From contig NZ_MKUD01000058.1 of assembly GCF_001898575.1 (NCBI RefSeq), forward strand, positions 248,001-312,000: a stretch of DNA of 64,000 nucleotides, written 5' to 3'. Shown piece by piece: positions 45,722 to 55,208 of this stretch (position 1 is the first letter of the stretch; the number at the start of each line of letters is the position of its first letter). Source of the DNA: Spirosoma sp. 48-14 (GTDB taxonomy: Bacteria; Bacteroidota; Bacteroidia; Cytophagales; Spirosomataceae). The notes beneath the pieces were generated by a model. It searched no databases, was not told the origin of the DNA, and saw only the letters and a program-made list of their open reading frames with translations. Made by a program: the position numbers and the translations under genes.

Positions 45722-47455
45722 TTAGCGCGGAATGTCACCCCGCTTCAACGCTTTCACGGCATAATCGGCCGCCCGTGCCGAAAGAGCCATGTAGGTCAGC
45801 GACGGATTCTGACAGGGCGACGATGTCATACAGGCCCCATCGGTACAGAATACATTCTTGACAGCATGATGCTGGTTGAACTTGTTGAAGACCGAGTTTT
45901 TAGGCGTTTTCCCCATGCGGGCTGTGCCCATTTCGTGAATGCTCAGCCCCGGATGCGCCTGGCTATCGAAACCACTAATGTTGGAGAAACCTGCTTTTTC
46001 GAGCATCAGTACAGCCTGGTCGTGTGCATCTTTCCGCATAAGGGTTTCGTTTTCGCGGTAATGGACATCCATTTTCAGAACTGGCTGGCCCCACTTGTCT
46101 TTGACTTCGTCGGTCAGAGAAACCCGGTTGTCTTCGTAGGGCATACACTCGCCAAAAGCATCCAGCGTGATTTTCCACTGGCCAAACTGCGTGGCTTGCT
46201 CCTTAAAATCAGCCCCGAAACCGTCAAGCTGAAACGCATGATCCCAATTTTCGCGGCCGGTATACACCTCAAAGCCATACCCACGTTTGAAGGACTGGCC
46301 TGCCTGACCAGGTAAGTTGCGAAAGCGCGGAATATAGAGCCCGGCCGGATGCCGTCCGTAGTAGTATTTATCCAGATCGTGGTCGTAATCGGCGTGGGCT
46401 CCTACGTGAAAATGATGATCCATCAGATTACGGCCCAACTGACCACTATCGTCCATCCCGTTCGGAAACCGCTTCGACTTCGAGTTCATCAGGATGTAGG
46501 TTGAGCCTAATGCCGAAGCATTCAGAAAAATAATACTTGCCCTGAACTCATGCCACTGGTGCGTTTGCTCATCGATCACCCGAACGCCCGTAGCCCGTCC
46601 GGTTTTTTCGTCGTAGATAATGGAGTTAACAATCGAATGTGGCCGAACGGTGAGTCGTTTGGTGCGTCGGGCAGCGGGTAAGGTTGCCGACTGGGTGCTA
46701 AAATACGCGCCATACGGACAGCCCCGCATACACAGGTTTCGGTATTGACATTTTGCCCGGCCCAAAGCTGTTTGCTCCGGCGTAGGAGCCGTCAGATGAG
46801 CCGCCCGTGCCGAAATTACTTTCCGATCTGCAAACTGGCTATTGACCGATTTTCGGAAATGCTGCTCAACGCAGTTATCAGGCATGGCGGGCTGAAACTG
46901 TCCGTCGGGCAAATGCGGCAGGCCATCGCGGTTCCCGGCAATACCGGCAAACTTCTCGACATAATCATACCAGGGAGCGATGTCTTTATAGCGGATTGGC
47001 CAGTCGGTGCCGATACCTTCTTTGGCGTTGGCTTCAAAATCGAGGTCCGAGAATCGGAAGGAATAACGACCCCACATGAGCGAACGCCCACCCACATGAT
47101 ACCCGCGAATCCAGTCGAACGGTTTTTCTTCGACATACGGATTGTCCAGATCATTGACGAAATGCTGGTGAGTAGCTTCAGTTATCGTAAATCCCGTCCG
47201 GTTCTGAACAGGGTATTGTTTAAGCGTTTCCAGAGGCACTGACAGGTTATGATGCGGAAATTCCCAGGGGGCTTTGGTTGCTGTATGGTAATCCGTTACG
47301 TGCTCGATCATGCGGCCCCGTTCGAGAAGCAACACAGTCAGGCCTTTCTCAGCAAGTTCCTTGGCCGACCACCCTCCGCTAATACCTGACCCTACGACGA
47401 TTGCATCGAATTTTTTACCCGATGGAATGGGCGGCTGTTGATGAAAGGAACTCAT
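45722..47455 (-). CDS. GMC-family oxidoreductase
   Basis: A 577-residue FAD enzyme of the glucose-methanol-choline family. The FAD loop is VVGSGISGGWSAKELAEKG (about 20-38). The domain has GGRSLMWGRYSFRF, a cysteine cluster CQYRNLCMRGCPYGAYFST, and the C-terminal SIHEMGTARMG and SPCQNPSLTYMALSARAADYAV. It resembles the large subunit of periplasmic sugar/gluconate dehydrogenases, but no signal peptide and no small subunit (gluconate dehydrogenase subunit 3) are seen here. It heads the GMC-esterase-Gfo/Idh group. Confidence 0.92.
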   Translation of the reverse strand: MSSFHQQPPIPSGKKFDAIVVGSGISGGWSAKELAEKGLTVLLLERGRMIEHVTDYHTATKAPWEFPHHNLSVPLETLKQYPVQNRTGFTITEATHQHFVNDLDNPYVEEKPFDWIRGYHVGGRSLMWGRYSFRFSDLDFEANAKEGIGTDWPIRYKDIAPWYDYVEKFAGIAGNRDGLPHLPDGQFQPAMPDNCVEQHFRKSVNSQFADRKVISARAAHLTAPTPEQTALGRAKCQYRNLCMRGCPYGAYFSTQSATLPAARRTKRLTVRPHSIVNSIIYDEKTGRATGVRVIDEQTHQWHEFRASIIFLNASALGSTYILMNSKSKRFPNGMDDSGQLGRNLMDHHFHVGAHADYDHDLDKYYYGRHPAGLYIPRFRNLPGQAGQSFKRGYGFEVYTGRENWDHAFQLDGFGADFKEQATQFGQWKITLDAFGECMPYEDNRVSLTDEVKDKWGQPVLKMDVHYRENETLMRKDAHDQAVLMLEKAGFSNISGFDSQAHPGLSIHEMGTARMGKTPKNSVFNKFNQHHAVKNVFCTDGACMTSSPCQNPSLTYMALSARAADYAVKALKRGDIPR

Positions 47456-47496
47456 AAATAATGCTATTAGAAATTAGATACGTTACAAAAACAGTA

Positions 47497-47529
47497 CAAA
47501 GATCGCATTCGAACCAGATAAACCAGCAA
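47497..47529 (-). promoter_or_regulatory. Possible promoter of the GMC-esterase-Gfo/Idh group
   Basis: On the minus strand TTG (47527-47529) and GATCTTTG (47497-47504) are 22 bases apart, one mismatch from TAnnTTTG. The leader would be about 36 bases. Confidence 0.35.
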
Positions 47530-47685
47530 CTTCTATTGTATATAACGTACGAGTTCAGGCAATTCATGTCACCGTTTTTTCTGCCTGAAACACGCAAGCA
47601 GGAAAAACCAAACAAAACCCTGCTTATCAGCGCATTACCAGCATGATAATTATAAAAGCAAATAGATAAGGCAACAAACTATTGG

Positions 47686-47693
47686 TATCTTTA
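47686..47693 (+). promoter_or_regulatory. Possible -7 element of the AraC-type gene
   Basis: TATCTTTA is one base from TAnnTTTG and lies 34 bases before the start at 47728. Confidence 0.35.
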
Positions 47694-47727
47694 CGGGAAA
47701 AATCATAGGCTAATTCTCATCGCCAGA

Positions 47728-48495
47728 ATGAGGTTTGACAAGATACCACCGGTTGATTCACTAAAGCCTTACATAAAGCACTTTGTCATTTCAGAAAGCA
47801 CGGAAGAGACTACCTATAAAATCTTTCCATCGACCAGCCTGGTCATTGGCTTTCAGTATCAGGGGCAATTAGCCAGCATCACAAAGGGCCAGACAAACCA
47901 GCTATCGACGGCAGGCATAACGGGTCTTTCCGACCATGTTAAGGTGTTCAAAAACTCGGCCGATATAGGAACGATTCTCGTCTTTTTCACAGAAGTTGGT
48001 CTGGCTTTTTTTACATCCTGCCCAGCTAATGAACTATTCAACCAAAGTATTTCGCTCGATACCCTTTTCAGCAAACAGACGATTAATGAAACGGAAGAGA
48101 AGTTGGCACTGGCTCAAACGGACAGCGAACGCATACGGGTTGTTGAACGATTCCTGCTTTCTCAACTCAAGGTGATTCAACGCGATAAGCTGGTTATTGA
48201 AGCAGTGAGGCTTATTTATGAATCGAAGGGTACGATCAGGATTTCGGAGCTTAATCGAAAACTAGCGACCAGCCAAAGTCCTTTGGAAAAACGATTCAGG
48301 AAACTGGTGGGCACAACCCCTAAAAAATTTGCCTCTATCGTTCGCTTCAACACTGTATTCAACGACCTGACAACCAGCTCAAAATCGCTGACCGAAATTT
48401 GCTATGAGCATAATTTTTTCGATCAATCACACTTTATCAAAACCTTTAAGCGATACACGGGAGAAACTCCGGAACACATTAAATGGGCTGAGTAG
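47728..48495 (+). CDS. AraC-family transcriptional regulator
   Basis: A 255-residue regulator. The N-terminal part (1-150) looks like the ligand or effector domain common in Bacteroidota AraC proteins. The C-terminal AraC helix-turn-helix has ISELNRKLATSQSPLEKRFRKLVGTTPKKF (first helix pair) and LTEICYEHNFFDQSHFIKTFKRYTGETPEHI (second). It precedes the DUF1398 gene by about 90 bases and may control it. The signal is unknown. Confidence 0.92.
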   Translation: MRFDKIPPVDSLKPYIKHFVISESTEETTYKIFPSTSLVIGFQYQGQLASITKGQTNQLSTAGITGLSDHVKVFKNSADIGTILVFFTEVGLAFFTSCPANELFNQSISLDTLFSKQTINETEEKLALAQTDSERIRVVERFLLSQLKVIQRDKLVIEAVRLIYESKGTIRISELNRKLATSQSPLEKRFRKLVGTTPKKFASIVRFNTVFNDLTTSSKSLTEICYEHNFFDQSHFIKTFKRYTGETPEHIKWAE

Positions 48496-48585
48496 ATAAA
48501 CGATTTTTTACAATCCCCCACCCTCTGTTTGTTGGACCTTTGCGCCAGACTAATCATTCAGCCAATCGTTTACCAACAACAAATC

Positions 48586-48975
48586 ATGTTTACAGTAACA
48601 CAAATCAAAGCAGCTCATGCTAAGGTTCAATCAGGAGCCGACTTCCCTAATTACATTCAGGAAATCAAACAACTAGGTGTCAGGGCTTTTGAAACGTGGG
48701 TCGTTGACAGCCATACCGATTATTTCGGCAACGACAACTACCAGACTTCATCGGAGCCTGTGTATGCCCAACTACTCATCTCCGATACCATCAATAAAGA
48801 CGCATTTTCCCACGCCCTGAGTATTCATCAGCAAGGCCAGACGGACTACTATGCATTTTGTAAGGCAAGTGCTGCCACAGGTATCGAAAAATGGGTTGTC
48901 AATCTTGAAGCTATGACCTGCATCTATTTCGACAAATCAGGCAATCAGGTATTGGTAGAAAATATTCCTGCTTAA
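48586..48975 (+). CDS. DUF1398 family protein
   Basis: A 129-residue protein starting MFTVTQIKAAHAKVQSGADFPNYIQEIKQLG. I chose ATG 48586 because upstream codons look non-coding and a GACCTTTG box sits there. DUF1398 proteins are small cytoplasmic proteins of unknown role, sometimes called phage-envelope-like. The central FETWVVDSHTDYFG is typical. It probably works with the preceding AraC regulator. Confidence 0.85.
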   Translation: MFTVTQIKAAHAKVQSGADFPNYIQEIKQLGVRAFETWVVDSHTDYFGNDNYQTSSEPVYAQLLISDTINKDAFSHALSIHQQGQTDYYAFCKASAATGIEKWVVNLEAMTCIYFDKSGNQVLVENIPA

Positions 48976-49267
48976 CTAGATTTGGTCGTCTTACTGGCGC
49001 TAATGCGAGAGCCATAATCGGGTCTAATGATTCAACTAAGTTTATGTGTTAGAGCGAGTAAATTGGCCCCAAAAGGCTTTCACAAGACCCTGAATTGCAG
49101 TCCGTGTACACCCGTAGTTGACAGACCAGCACACAAACACGGGGGATCCGGTTATAGTAGCTCTGTTGATCGTATCGATGGCCAATAACAATCAACCTTT
49201 AACATGATGTCAGCTAAATAGATGCTGATGCCGAAAAGACTTTAGTATGTGATTCCCTGTAATTCCA

Positions 49268-50293
49268 TTACCCTACTAAAGGACGAGTTGACTGGCGAAT
49301 TACCAGCGTTGTATCCAAAATACGAATCTCAGGTGTAAATTGTTGGGGTGTGGTAATCTGCCGGATTAATAGTTGAGCGGCCAACTGACCAATTTCGTGA
49401 ATCGGCTGCACCACCGATGTAAGTGGAGGAGTAACAAACGTACTGTGTGGGGCGTTTGAAAAACCAATCAGAGCAATATCATTCGGAATCGAAAGCCCAT
49501 TTTCCTGAATACAAATAAGTGCTTCAATAGCAGTAGGATCATTGACGGCAAACAGAGCATCGGGTCGGTCGGGCCTATCAAGTAATAATTGCGTATATTT
49601 CCGGGCACGCCCTTCTACAAAATCGCAATGCATCACCAGAGTTTCATCAAGGGGGAATTGATGCGCTTTTAAGGCATCTAGATAGCCATTCAGTCGATTT
49701 CGGCCAATGGTCATGTTTTCGGGGCCTGCCAAATGAGCAATCCGCCGACAACCCGTCTGGATCAGATGCTGAACAGCCGTAAAAGCACCGGTATAATCGT
49801 CAACCATCACCTTAGAGCCTTGGAGTTCATCCACGATCCGATTGAAAAATACAATTGGTAAGCCTTTCCGTTGAGCGGCAACGATATGATCGTAATCGTT
49901 CGTTTCCCGCGTAATCGCCAGAATCAGGCCATCGACCCGACTCGATACCATAGCCTGTAAATTATGCTTTTCAATATCCAGCGATTCGCTGGACTGCATA
50001 ACCATCACCTTATAGCCAGCGGCATTAGCCACTTCCTGAATACCCAGAATAACATTTGGGAAGTAGGCATGAACAAACTCAGGGACCATTACCCCAATAA
50101 TATCAGTTTTATTTTTTCGCAAACTGGCAGCAACAGTATTGGGCTGATAATCTAACTGGTGGGCCAGGTCAAGTATGGCTTTCTTCGTTTCGGGATTGAT
50201 GTCCGGCGCATTCCTTAATGCTCTCGACACCGTTGATATGGAAACATTCAACTTAATGGCAATGTCCCAGATAGTTGGTTGTTTACCTCTCAT
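49268..50293 (-). CDS. LacI-family transcriptional regulator
   Basis: A 341-residue repressor type protein. The helix-turn-helix is TIWDIAIKLNVSISTVSRAL (about 7-26), followed by the hinge NTVAASLRKNKTDIIGVMVP and a periplasmic-binding-protein-like sugar domain (ALFAVNDPTAIEALICIQENG, DIALIGFSN). It is divergent from susC with two repeated near-palindromic sites in between, so it likely controls the sugar locus and itself. Confidence 0.94.
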   Translation of the reverse strand: MRGKQPTIWDIAIKLNVSISTVSRALRNAPDINPETKKAILDLAHQLDYQPNTVAASLRKNKTDIIGVMVPEFVHAYFPNVILGIQEVANAAGYKVMVMQSSESLDIEKHNLQAMVSSRVDGLILAITRETNDYDHIVAAQRKGLPIVFFNRIVDELQGSKVMVDDYTGAFTAVQHLIQTGCRRIAHLAGPENMTIGRNRLNGYLDALKAHQFPLDETLVMHCDFVEGRARKYTQLLLDRPDRPDALFAVNDPTAIEALICIQENGLSIPNDIALIGFSNAPHSTFVTPPLTSVVQPIHEIGQLAAQLLIRQITTPQQFTPEIRILDTTLVIRQSTRPLVG

Positions 50294-50646
50294 AGCTTAC
50301 ATGATCCAGTTAAAGTATTTAGTCGCTTTGTTATTGTCTTTTTTTCATGATAGCCTCCTCCTTCAATCAAGGCTGACAAAGGTGTAATCCTTTATAAGGG
50401 AAGAAAATTCTACTATCACATTGCCTTCATTCCTGAAAAGCCAGCTACTCTAGTACTGTTTCCGGCAACGTTTCCGGTAACGTTTTTTCACAACAAAACC
50501 TTTAAAACAGTCAATTCTACTTGCGATACCGCCACTTATTCCTATAAATTCGATGACCGTTCAGCTAATAAAAAGGCTGTTTGAGCGGGATTTCAAACGA
50601 ACATGAATAACCTGTATAATATAACTATTCCAATCCTCGTACGCTT
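50294..50646. other. Regulatory intergenic region between LacI and susC
   Basis: 353 bases without a gene. It holds the two LacI-type sites at 50458-50484. No clear TAnnTTTG box is seen on either side, although TACTTGCG at about 50518 is a weak candidate for the susC side. Confidence 0.6.
50458..50484 (+). promoter_or_regulatory. Probable LacI-type operators
   Basis: Two 12-base direct repeats GTTTCCGGYAAC lie side by side. They create two AACGTT centres 12 bases apart; the first, CCGGCAACGTTTCCGG (50462-50477), is a near-perfect palindrome with a central CG as in LacI/PurR-type operators. It lies between the divergent LacI and susC genes. Confidence 0.65.
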
Positions 50647-53600
50647 ATGAACGAATCGCTAAAACAAGTAGGATGGGTATTCCTATTCTTAGCCTTACTG
50701 GTTATTAACCCAAAGCTGATGGCGCATGGAACCGGAGGGATGGCTCTAAAAGCTATGTCTATTAAAGGTACGGTAACCTCCGAAACCGGCGAGACTTTAC
50801 CCGGCGTCACGATTGCCGTGAAAGGCACAACCATTGGCACAACAACGAATGAGTCAGGGCAATATAATCTTAGTGTTCCAGATGGAAACGTTACGCTGGT
50901 GTTTAGTTCCGTAGGCTATGAAAAACAGGAACAATCGGTGGGTAACAAAACCGTCATCAACGTAGTACTGAAGGCCGATATGAAAGCCTTAAACGAAGTG
51001 GTAGTTGTCGGTTACGGAACTCAGCAACGGAAAGACCTTACTGGCTCGGTGGGCTCGGTGAAAGGAAAAGAGCTGGAAAATCTGCCCGTTCGGGGACCAC
51101 TCGAAGCGTTGCAGGGACGAATTGCCGGCGTACAGATCACCAACAACAGTGGTGCACCAGGGTCGGCACCGAACGTTCGCATCCGAGGGGTAACATCGCT
51201 CAATGCGGGTAACGATCCACTGTATATTGTCGATGGCGTACCGATTACGGGCGACATCAGTGTGGTCAATCCGAATGATATTCAGTCGATGGAAGTCCTG
51301 AAAGATGCCTCGGCAACAGCTATTTACGGAGCACGCGGAGCCAACGGCATTATTATCGTAACGACCAAACGGGGCAAATCGGGCAAAACAGCGATCAACC
51401 TGAGCGCCTATACGGGCGTTATGGATGTTCGGCGAAAAATTCCGATGCTCGATGCTTATCAGGAGCGGGATTATATTCTGAATGCGAATGCCAATGCCGG
51501 TACACAGGAAGTTCGATTGGGCCTGGATACGCTTTTTCGCAATGGTGTGGCGGTCTACAACACCAACTGGCAAGACGAGATTTACCAGCAGGGAGCCGTT
51601 TCGAACTATGAAATTTCGCTGCGGGGTGGTAACGACAAAACAACCTATGCGGCCAGCCTGGGCTATTTCAACCAGAAAGGCGTCGTGATCAGCTCAGGTT
51701 ATGATACATACCGGGGGCGGTTCAGCATCGACCATCGAGCGTCGGATCGTTTCAAGACGGGGGCAAATATTCTGCTGTCGACGGGCAAACGCGACCGGGT
51801 TCCCGAAGGCGACGACCTGAACGCCATCATTCCTAATGCGATGCGTAACCTGCCATTCTCACCTGTCTATAATCCCGATGGTTCCTATACTTTTCTGGAT
51901 CAGATTCAGCGGCCCAATCCGGTTGGACTGGCCATGCTCACGTCCTGGTTTACGGTCAACAATCGACTGGTGGGTAATATTTACGGCGACTACGACCTCT
52001 GGAAAGGGCTTACGTTACGCTCGACGCTGAACATTGACTATTCGGGTACACGAGACGAACGTTTCACGCCCAGCACGATTCAGGGTGGATCAGCCAGACC
52101 AGGTACGGCGTCGTATGGTGACGTATTTACCTGGGTAAATGAAAATACGCTGAATTATAGCCACTCTATTGGGCAACACAGTTTTTCAGGTTTACTGGGC
52201 TATAGCGTGCAGGAATCCAAAAGTTTCAACCTGTCGGCTGCGGCCAGTCAGGGCGCAACCGATAACATCACGACGTTGAATGCGGCTGCCAGCCCAACGG
52301 CCGCGTCGAGCAGCAAAACGTCCTGGGGGCTGGTGTCGTATTTTGCCCGATTGAATTATAGCTACAACGATAAATACCTGCTGGCCGCTACCCTCCGTCG
52401 CGATGGCTCGTCGCGGTTTGGGGCTGATAAACGCTATGGCCTATTCCCGTCAGTTTCGGCAGGCTGGCGTATTTCGCAGGAATCCTTTATGCGAAACATA
52501 CCGATCATTACTGACCTCAAACTCCGGGCCAGCATCGGTGTAGTTGGTAACCAGTCGATTAGCGATTTTGGGTCGCAAGGGTTATACAGTACCGGCAGTA
52601 ACTACATCGGCAAAGCGGGTATTGCGTTGTCGGCCATTCCGAATCCATCGTTAAGTTGGGAGTCTACCACCCAATCGGATATTGGGTTGGATGTGTCGCT
52701 GCTCAACAACCGGATCAACCTGACGGCTGATGCCTATCTAAAACGGACGAATGCGCTGCTGCTCTCCGTAAACCTCCCGACAACGACGGGCTTTGGTTCG
52801 GCTTTGCAGAATGTGGGCAACACGCAGAATAAAGGACTGGAATTCAGCATCACCAGTCAGAACATCATCGGCGGAGCTAACGGGTTTAGCTGGACAACCT
52901 CGTTCAACATCGCTTTCAACCGAAACAAAATTCTGAGCCTGTCGAACAACAACGCCGACATTATTCAGACCAGTGCCGATGCTACCTTTTACGGATCAGC
53001 TCCACAGGGACTGGGCCGGGTAGGCGAACCAATTGGTGTTTTCTTCGGGCAACGGTATACCGGGCGCGTCTATGCCACGTCCGAAGAAGCCAAAGCCGCC
53101 AACATGCGCGACGGTAGTGCCTCTGGGCCTTTGTATGTGGCGGGTGATATGATTTATATAGATACAAATGGGGATGGGATTATCAACGATGCCGACCGGA
53201 CCATCATCGGCAATGCGAACCCTAAACACATCGGTGGTATCACGAATACATTCACCTACAAAGGTTTCGATCTGTCGGTGTTTATGCAATGGTCGTATGG
53301 TAACGACATTTTCAATGAAACCCGCGAGGCATCTAACCGTAGTTTTGTTTACAATGCGGCTACGACCGAGGTACTACGGAGCTGGCGCAAAGAAGGCGAT
53401 GTTACCGATGTGCCACGCGGAACCCCCAGCACAATTGGCCGGAACGGATTTCCGTCGAGCCGCTGGCTCGAAGATGGCTCCTACCTACGGGTGAAAACGG
53501 CTACGCTGGGGTATACTTTCCCGTCGGCACTGCTCAAGCGGGTGAAGATTGATAACCTGCGGCTGTATGTTTCGGGGCAGAATCTGTTCACCTTCACCAA

Positions 53601-53721
53601 GTACTCAGGCATGGACCCCGAAGTGAATTTCCGCAGTAGCCTGCCCTTGCTTCAGGGCATCGACCTGGGAACCTATCCGCAGGTACGCACTATTACGTTT
53701 GGCCTTAATCTGGGATTCTAA
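50647..53721 (+). CDS. SusC/RagA-family TonB-linked outer-membrane transporter
   Basis: A 1024-residue glycan transporter of the outer membrane, energised by TonB. A signal peptide covers about 1-28. A carboxypeptidase-regulatory-like domain follows (IKGTVTSETGETLPGVTI, SSVGYEKQEQSV). The TonB/plug segment has LNEVVVVGYGTQQRKDLTGSV, the SusC-type LEALQGRIAGVQITNNSGAPGSAP and YIVDGVPI. The rest is barrel, ending TFGLNLGF. The SusD gene follows 14 bases later. It is probably controlled by the divergent LacI gene. Confidence 0.96.
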   Translation: MNESLKQVGWVFLFLALLVINPKLMAHGTGGMALKAMSIKGTVTSETGETLPGVTIAVKGTTIGTTTNESGQYNLSVPDGNVTLVFSSVGYEKQEQSVGNKTVINVVLKADMKALNEVVVVGYGTQQRKDLTGSVGSVKGKELENLPVRGPLEALQGRIAGVQITNNSGAPGSAPNVRIRGVTSLNAGNDPLYIVDGVPITGDISVVNPNDIQSMEVLKDASATAIYGARGANGIIIVTTKRGKSGKTAINLSAYTGVMDVRRKIPMLDAYQERDYILNANANAGTQEVRLGLDTLFRNGVAVYNTNWQDEIYQQGAVSNYEISLRGGNDKTTYAASLGYFNQKGVVISSGYDTYRGRFSIDHRASDRFKTGANILLSTGKRDRVPEGDDLNAIIPNAMRNLPFSPVYNPDGSYTFLDQIQRPNPVGLAMLTSWFTVNNRLVGNIYGDYDLWKGLTLRSTLNIDYSGTRDERFTPSTIQGGSARPGTASYGDVFTWVNENTLNYSHSIGQHSFSGLLGYSVQESKSFNLSAAASQGATDNITTLNAAASPTAASSSKTSWGLVSYFARLNYSYNDKYLLAATLRRDGSSRFGADKRYGLFPSVSAGWRISQESFMRNIPIITDLKLRASIGVVGNQSISDFGSQGLYSTGSNYIGKAGIALSAIPNPSLSWESTTQSDIGLDVSLLNNRINLTADAYLKRTNALLLSVNLPTTTGFGSALQNVGNTQNKGLEFSITSQNIIGGANGFSWTTSFNIAFNRNKILSLSNNNADIIQTSADATFYGSAPQGLGRVGEPIGVFFGQRYTGRVYATSEEAKAANMRDGSASGPLYVAGDMIYIDTNGDGIINDADRTIIGNANPKHIGGITNTFTYKGFDLSVFMQWSYGNDIFNETREASNRSFVYNAATTEVLRSWRKEGDVTDVPRGTPSTIGRNGFPSSRWLEDGSYLRVKTATLGYTFPSALLKRVKIDNLRLYVSGQNLFTFTKYSGMDPEVNFRSSLPLLQGIDLGTYPQVRTITFGLNLGF

Positions 53722-53735
53722 ACCTGACCGTACTC

Positions 53736-55151
53736 ATGAAAAAAATTACTTATAGTACCCTGACACTTGCGCTGACCATGCTGGCAACGGGCTGTTCCGA
53801 TGTGCTCAATCAGGTGCCCGTCAGTGCACTGACCCAGAGTTCGTTTTTCCAGAATGCGGCCGATGCCGAAGCCGCTATCATTACGGGTTACGATGCCTTA
53901 CAGGGCGATGAGGTTCGTTACATTACCTGGGGCGATGCCCGCGCCGATAACCTTCGGGTGCCCGTGGCCGAAATTGGTATAACTGACGGGAATACGCTCG
54001 ATTTTCAGAATGATAATATTAGTACCAGTAGCCCGTATGCGCCCTGGAGCCGATTTTACAACGGAATCAATCGGGTAAATAATGTACTGGCTCAGGTGCC
54101 GAATATCAAGAGCTCAACCATCAACAGCGTGAAAAACCGGATTATGGGCGAAGCCTATTTTCTGCGGGCGTTCAATTACTTTTACCTGGTGCGGTTATGG
54201 GGCGCTGCACCCCTCGTGCTGGCGCCAACCTTATCGCTGGACAAAGACCTGCAACCGGCCCGAACTCCGGCGGATAAAGTCCAGGAACAGATCATTGCCG
54301 ATCTGAAACAGGCTGAAACGCTATTGTCCGTTACCTATTCGACAGCCATCGAAACGCGGGGCCGGGCCACGCAGGGCGCTGCGCAGGCATTGCTTTGTAA
54401 GGTGTATCTGTGGCGGAGTTCGTATAATCAGACCAACGAATGGCAGCAGGCTGCCGATTATGCGGCTAAGGTTTTGGCTAATGGCACATATTCGTTGGTT
54501 TCAGGAGCTAATTATGCAACGATTTTCAATACGAAAAATACGTCGGAATCCATTTTCGAGCTTCAGTACAATTACACGAATCAGGAAACCAATGCGCTGA
54601 CCAGCTTTTTCCTGCCCCGTAGCAGTAAGATCACAACGGGCGGTAACCAGACGGTTATTCCTTCCCAGAAACTGGTTGATGCGTTTGAAGCTGGTGATGT
54701 TCGGAAATCGGCCAGTATTTACTACAGTAGCCCAGCTACCGATCAATTCCCAAACCTGCCCACCGTGGCCAAATACATGGGAACGGTGGTAGGCACGACC
54801 CGCTACAGCGATACGAACTTTATTTTTCTGCGGCTGGCCGATGTGATCCTGATGCAGGCCGAAGCGCTGGCACAACTGGGCAAAACCACCGAAGCGGCTG
54901 CCCTTGTCAACCGGATTCGCAACCGGGCCGGGCTGACCAATACGACAGCAACGACTAAAGACGCCCTGTTGCTGGCTATCGAGCAGGAGCGGTTTGTAGA
55001 GCTTTGTTTTGAAGGCCACCGCTGGTACGATCTGCTTAGAACAGGTCGGGTAAAGGCCGTGCTGGGCGTCGATAAAAAAGCGTTATTGCCAGTCTATTAC
55101 ACAGAGATTCAGTTGAACCCAAACCTGTTGCCGCAAAATCCGGGCTATTAA
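53736..55151 (+). CDS. SusD/RagB-family glycan-binding lipoprotein
   Basis: Surface lipoprotein that caps SusC and binds the substrate. The 471-residue protein has a lipoprotein signal ending LATGC with Cys20. TPR-like helices follow: GEAYFLRAFNYFYLVRLWGAAPLV, AAQALLCKVYLWRSS. The C-terminus has LRLADVILMQAEALAQLG, LVNRIRNRAGL and the conserved ERFVELCFEGHRWYDLLRTG. It is paired with SusC at 14 bases. Confidence 0.96.
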   Translation: MKKITYSTLTLALTMLATGCSDVLNQVPVSALTQSSFFQNAADAEAAIITGYDALQGDEVRYITWGDARADNLRVPVAEIGITDGNTLDFQNDNISTSSPYAPWSRFYNGINRVNNVLAQVPNIKSSTINSVKNRIMGEAYFLRAFNYFYLVRLWGAAPLVLAPTLSLDKDLQPARTPADKVQEQIIADLKQAETLLSVTYSTAIETRGRATQGAAQALLCKVYLWRSSYNQTNEWQQAADYAAKVLANGTYSLVSGANYATIFNTKNTSESIFELQYNYTNQETNALTSFFLPRSSKITTGGNQTVIPSQKLVDAFEAGDVRKSASIYYSSPATDQFPNLPTVAKYMGTVVGTTRYSDTNFIFLRLADVILMQAEALAQLGKTTEAAALVNRIRNRAGLTNTTATTKDALLLAIEQERFVELCFEGHRWYDLLRTGRVKAVLGVDKKALLPVYYTEIQLNPNLLPQNPGY

Positions 55152-55208
55152 TTGAGGGCGTATCCATAAATCAATATACCCAACCTTATCCGAAAACCAG
55201 CGAATTTC

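Noticed and set aside
45560..46315. A 251-codon plus-strand frame opposite the GMC gene
   Set aside because: It lies opposite a well-supported GMC protein and the esterase start, and shows no motif.
48976..49267. Looked for a tRNA or small RNA in the gap before the LacI gene
   Set aside because: No T-loop-like GGTTCRA motif or cloverleaf could be found by eye.
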